Below the pieces are notes generated by a model. That model had not been told where the DNA came from, made no database searches, and saw only the letters and a list, made by a program, of their open reading frames with translations. A DNA stretch of 7,224 nucleotides from Rhodothermota bacterium (lineage in GTDB: Bacteria; Hydrogenedentota; Hydrogenedentia; Hydrogenedentales; GCA-2746185), in the NCBI GenBank assembly GCA_009885415.1, contig VFKU01000740.1:1-7224 (forward strand). Direction: 5' to 3'. Below, piece by piece: positions 5,631-7,224 of this stretch. Position 1 is the first letter of the stretch; each line of letters opens with the position of its first letter. The translations under genes were made by a program, and so were the position numbers.

Positions 5631-6494
5631 TCAGTGCTCTGCGTGTTCCGCGGCCGGCGCAGGTGTCTCGGCGAGAGGCGCGTCGATGGCCGCCACAGGC
5701 GCTTCCGATTCCGGTGCGGGCCCAGCCTGTGGGCCTTCGAGATCGAGCGGCCCTTCGTCAGTAATCACGAACTCGACTCGCCGGTTCTTGGCGCGGTTCT
5801 CGGTGGAATCGTTCGGCGCGACCGGATGATATTCGGCGTATCCACTGGCCGAAAGCAATTGCTCCGGGAACCCCACGCGCTCAATGAGATCTTTGATCAC
5901 GGATACACTGCGAGCGGTCGAGAGATCCCAATTCGACGCATAGGCGCCGCTGCGAATCGGAATATCATCCGTGTGCCCCGACACGCTCACGCGCATGCCG
6001 ATGTCCTTGAGCACTCCGCCCAGCCGGTCGATCAACTCCTGCGCGCTCGGCGTCAGCAAGGCGCCCCCGCGCTCAAAGAGCACCGAGTCGCGCAGACGAA
6101 TCGTCAGCCTCCGTCCATCCGCGCTGCCGTCCAGCGTGATCATGTCTTCCAGTCCGCGCTCGCGGATCATGTCTTCTATCGCCTTGGCCACGTTCTTGAG
6201 CGTAGAGTCCTCGGCCGCGGCGCCTTGCAGGCCCTTCCCGGCGGCTTCATCCTTCGGTGTGCGCTTCTTATTGCTGCGCGAGGTGCCTGCCGCTGGCATC
6301 GGGATCACCGAGCCTCGCGGCGATCCAAACGCGATGTTCATGCTCTGGCTCACGGCCGAGAACTTCGCCGAGTCCGCCTTTGACAGAGCGTACATCACCA
6401 CGAAGAACACCATCAGCAGCGTGATGAGATCGGCGTAGGTGAGCAGCCACCGCTCGTCGCTCTCGTGCTCTTCTTCTTTGTGGCGCTTGTTCAT
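5631..6494 (-). CDS. motB: Flagellar motor stator protein MotB
   Basis: Stator subunit that anchors the motor to peptidoglycan and carries the ion-conducting aspartate. A basic/acidic N-terminal tail is followed by one membrane helix (about 16-37) with the family motif WLLTYADLITLL; D22 is the predicted ion-binding residue. A plug-like stretch (38-56) and a Lys/Gly/Ala-rich linker lead to an OmpA/MotB peptidoglycan-binding domain with VSVSGHTDDIPI, SNWDLSTARSVSV and ENRAKNRRVEFVI. After this fold comes a 42-residue Pro/Ala/Glu-rich acidic tail (about 246-287) that typical MotB proteins lack. It lies 41 bases downstream of motA on the same strand, the usual motA-motB order, so the two are almost certainly co-transcribed. 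Its stop is 8 bases from the convergent hldE stop. H+ versus Na+ use cannot be decided from these residues. ATG at 6494 is the start. Confidence 0.95.
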   Translation of the reverse strand: MNKRHKEEEHESDERWLLTYADLITLLMVFFVVMYALSKADSAKFSAVSQSMNIAFGSPRGSVIPMPAAGTSRSNKKRTPKDEAAGKGLQGAAAEDSTLKNVAKAIEDMIRERGLEDMITLDGSADGRRLTIRLRDSVLFERGGALLTPSAQELIDRLGGVLKDIGMRVSVSGHTDDIPIRSGAYASNWDLSTARSVSVIKDLIERVGFPEQLLSASGYAEYHPVAPNDSTENRAKNRRVEFVITDEGPLDLEGPQAGPAPESEAPVAAIDAPLAETPAPAAEHAEH

Positions 6495-6501
6495 ACGTCC
6501 G

Positions 6502-6536
6502 CCCCCGCACCCCAGCGGCTACCCCGGCACCGCCCC
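6502..6536 (-). promoter_or_regulatory. Four G-runs in the motA-motB gap, potential G-quadruplex at the motB ribosome site
   Basis: On the coding (minus) strand, G-runs of 4, 4, 4 and 5 occur at 6536-6533, 6525-6522, 6513-6510 and 6506-6502, separated by 7, 8 and 3 bases. The first run begins at the last base of the motA stop codon; the last ends seven bases before the motB ATG, where a Shine-Dalgarno would sit. No ordinary AGGAGG is present. One loop slightly exceeds the usual 7-base limit, so folding is plausible but unproven. Confidence 0.4.
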
Positions 6537-7224
6537 TACGAAGCCGTCGCCGCCTTGCCTACCGCCGTCTTCTCGCTCGTCAGTTCTTCCCATTTCTCGT
6601 GCTCGATGAACGACAGCAGCTTTTCCTGGACGAGGCGAGGATTGTCGCCCGCCTGAATCGCGAGCACGCCCTCGGTGATCATCGAGCCAATGTGCACGAC
6701 TTGCTTCGATACGTATTGCAGCTTCTTGCCGAGCGGGAGGAGGACGAGGTTTGCTGCGCCGATGCCATAAAGGGTGGCGAGGAAGGCCACCGCGATCGCC
6801 GGCCCGAGATCGTCCGGGTTCGCGAGGTTACCGAGGACGTGGAAAAGCCCGAGCACGGTGCCGATGATGCCCATGCACGGCGCGAAGCCGCCCGCGGTCG
6901 AGCAGACGCCCGCGTGCGTCTTGAGTTTCTCCTCCGACATCATCAGGTCGGTCAGCATCATGTCCTTGAGCAGTGCGGGGTCCGTCCCGTCAATCATCAG
7001 CCGGATGCCGCGCTTCAGCAGCGGGTGCGAGATTTGTTCCGCCTTCGATTCCAGCGCGAGCACGCCTTCGCGCCGTGCGACCGTCGCGATCTCACCGAGA
7101 ATTTTATAAATCTCCTCGACAGTCATCGGCGGTTTCTTTAGCACAGCGCCGAACCCGCCGATAAACGACTTGATCTCCTCGAGGGAGTAGCACGCTATCG
7201 TCGCGCCGGTCGTGCCGCCCACGA
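6536..7224 (-). CDS. motA: Flagellar motor stator protein MotA, N-terminus cut by the window edge
   Basis: Membrane subunit of the flagellar stator; it forms the ion channel with MotB and pushes on the rotor protein FliG. The frame is open to the window end, and the GTG at 7222-7220 encodes the Val of the internal VGGTTGA motif, not a start, so about 40 N-terminal residues with the first helix are missing. Visible features are the cytoplasmic loop with ARREGVLALE, which carries the charged residues that contact FliG in the family; the helix segment GGFAPCMGIIGTVLGL; and the helix ending LVLLPLGKKL. The two conserved prolines of these helices are needed for torque in studied homologues. The tail after about residue 190 of the visible part is charged and cytoplasmic. 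The stop TAG (6538-6536) is followed 41 bases later by motB. The sequence is of the general MotA/MotP type; the coupling ion is not evident. Confidence 0.95.
   Translation of the reverse strand, partial: VGGTTGATIACYSLEEIKSFIGGFGAVLKKPPMTVEEIYKILGEIATVARREGVLALESKAEQISHPLLKRGIRLMIDGTDPALLKDMMLTDLMMSEEKLKTHAGVCSTAGGFAPCMGIIGTVLGLFHVLGNLANPDDLGPAIAVAFLATLYGIGAANLVLLPLGKKLQYVSKQVVHIGSMITEGVLAIQAGDNPRLVQEKLLSFIEHEKWEELTSEKTAVGKAATAS

Noticed and set aside
5211..6383. A 390-codon plus-strand frame crossing the end of hldE and running antisense through motB.
   Set aside because: Arg-rich shadow of hldE in another frame and of motB on the opposite strand; no recognisable domain and it crosses two well-supported genes.
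7220..7222. GTG at the window end as the motA start.
   Set aside because: It encodes the Val of the internal VGGTTGA motif; known MotA proteins have about 40 residues and a membrane helix before this point.
1..7224. Search for CRISPR arrays, tRNA genes, insertion sequences, toxin-antitoxin pairs or phage genes.
   Set aside because: No regularly spaced repeats, no tRNA-like folds noticed, and every substantial stretch is explained by housekeeping, transport or motility genes.

Overview
This GC-rich window carries seven recognisable genes, two of them cut by the window edges, plus one very small gene that an ordinary length cut-off would miss. The genes point to a flagellated, Gram-negative (diderm) bacterium: MotA/MotB power a flagellar motor, HldE makes ADP-heptose for the lipopolysaccharide core, and PlsY and PgsA build phospholipids. 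The phylum cannot be fixed from this sequence. An environmental lineage outside the well-studied proteobacteria is plausible, because several proteins depart from textbook motifs, but that is inference.

Layout. (1) Positions 1-1203 (+) hold the 3' part of an SLC1/DAACS-family transporter for acidic amino acids or dicarboxylates. (2) Positions 1196-1306 (-) hold a 36-residue single-pass membrane protein with a consensus ribosome binding site; it overlaps the transporter tail by 8 bases. (3) Positions 1397-3992 (-) hold a tightly packed block in the transcription order pgsA, der, plsY, with a TGATG junction and an ATGA junction. It is preceded at 4048-4077 by a promoter with a perfect TATAAT and, at the predicted transcription start, a perfect 6+6 palindrome. 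(4) hldE runs divergently at 4150-5622 (+). (5) motA-motB run on the minus strand at 7224-5631 and converge on hldE with only 8 bases between the stops. The 41-base motA-motB gap contains four G-runs on the coding strand that could form a G-quadruplex just upstream of the motB start.

How the genes work together. PlsY makes the first acylated phospholipid intermediate, PgsA commits CDP-diacylglycerol to phosphatidylglycerol, and Der is a ribosome-assembly GTPase. The block therefore couples membrane growth to ribosome production. The neighbouring transporter, heptose enzyme and stator genes are separate transcription units with no obvious shared pathway.

No gap between genes exceeds 300 bases. 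I see no tRNA, rRNA, CRISPR array, transposon or phage gene, and no clearly novel multi-gene system. The items most worth a second look are the small membrane-protein gene, the palindrome at the pgsA promoter, the G-rich motA-motB junction and the altered kinase motifs in HldE.
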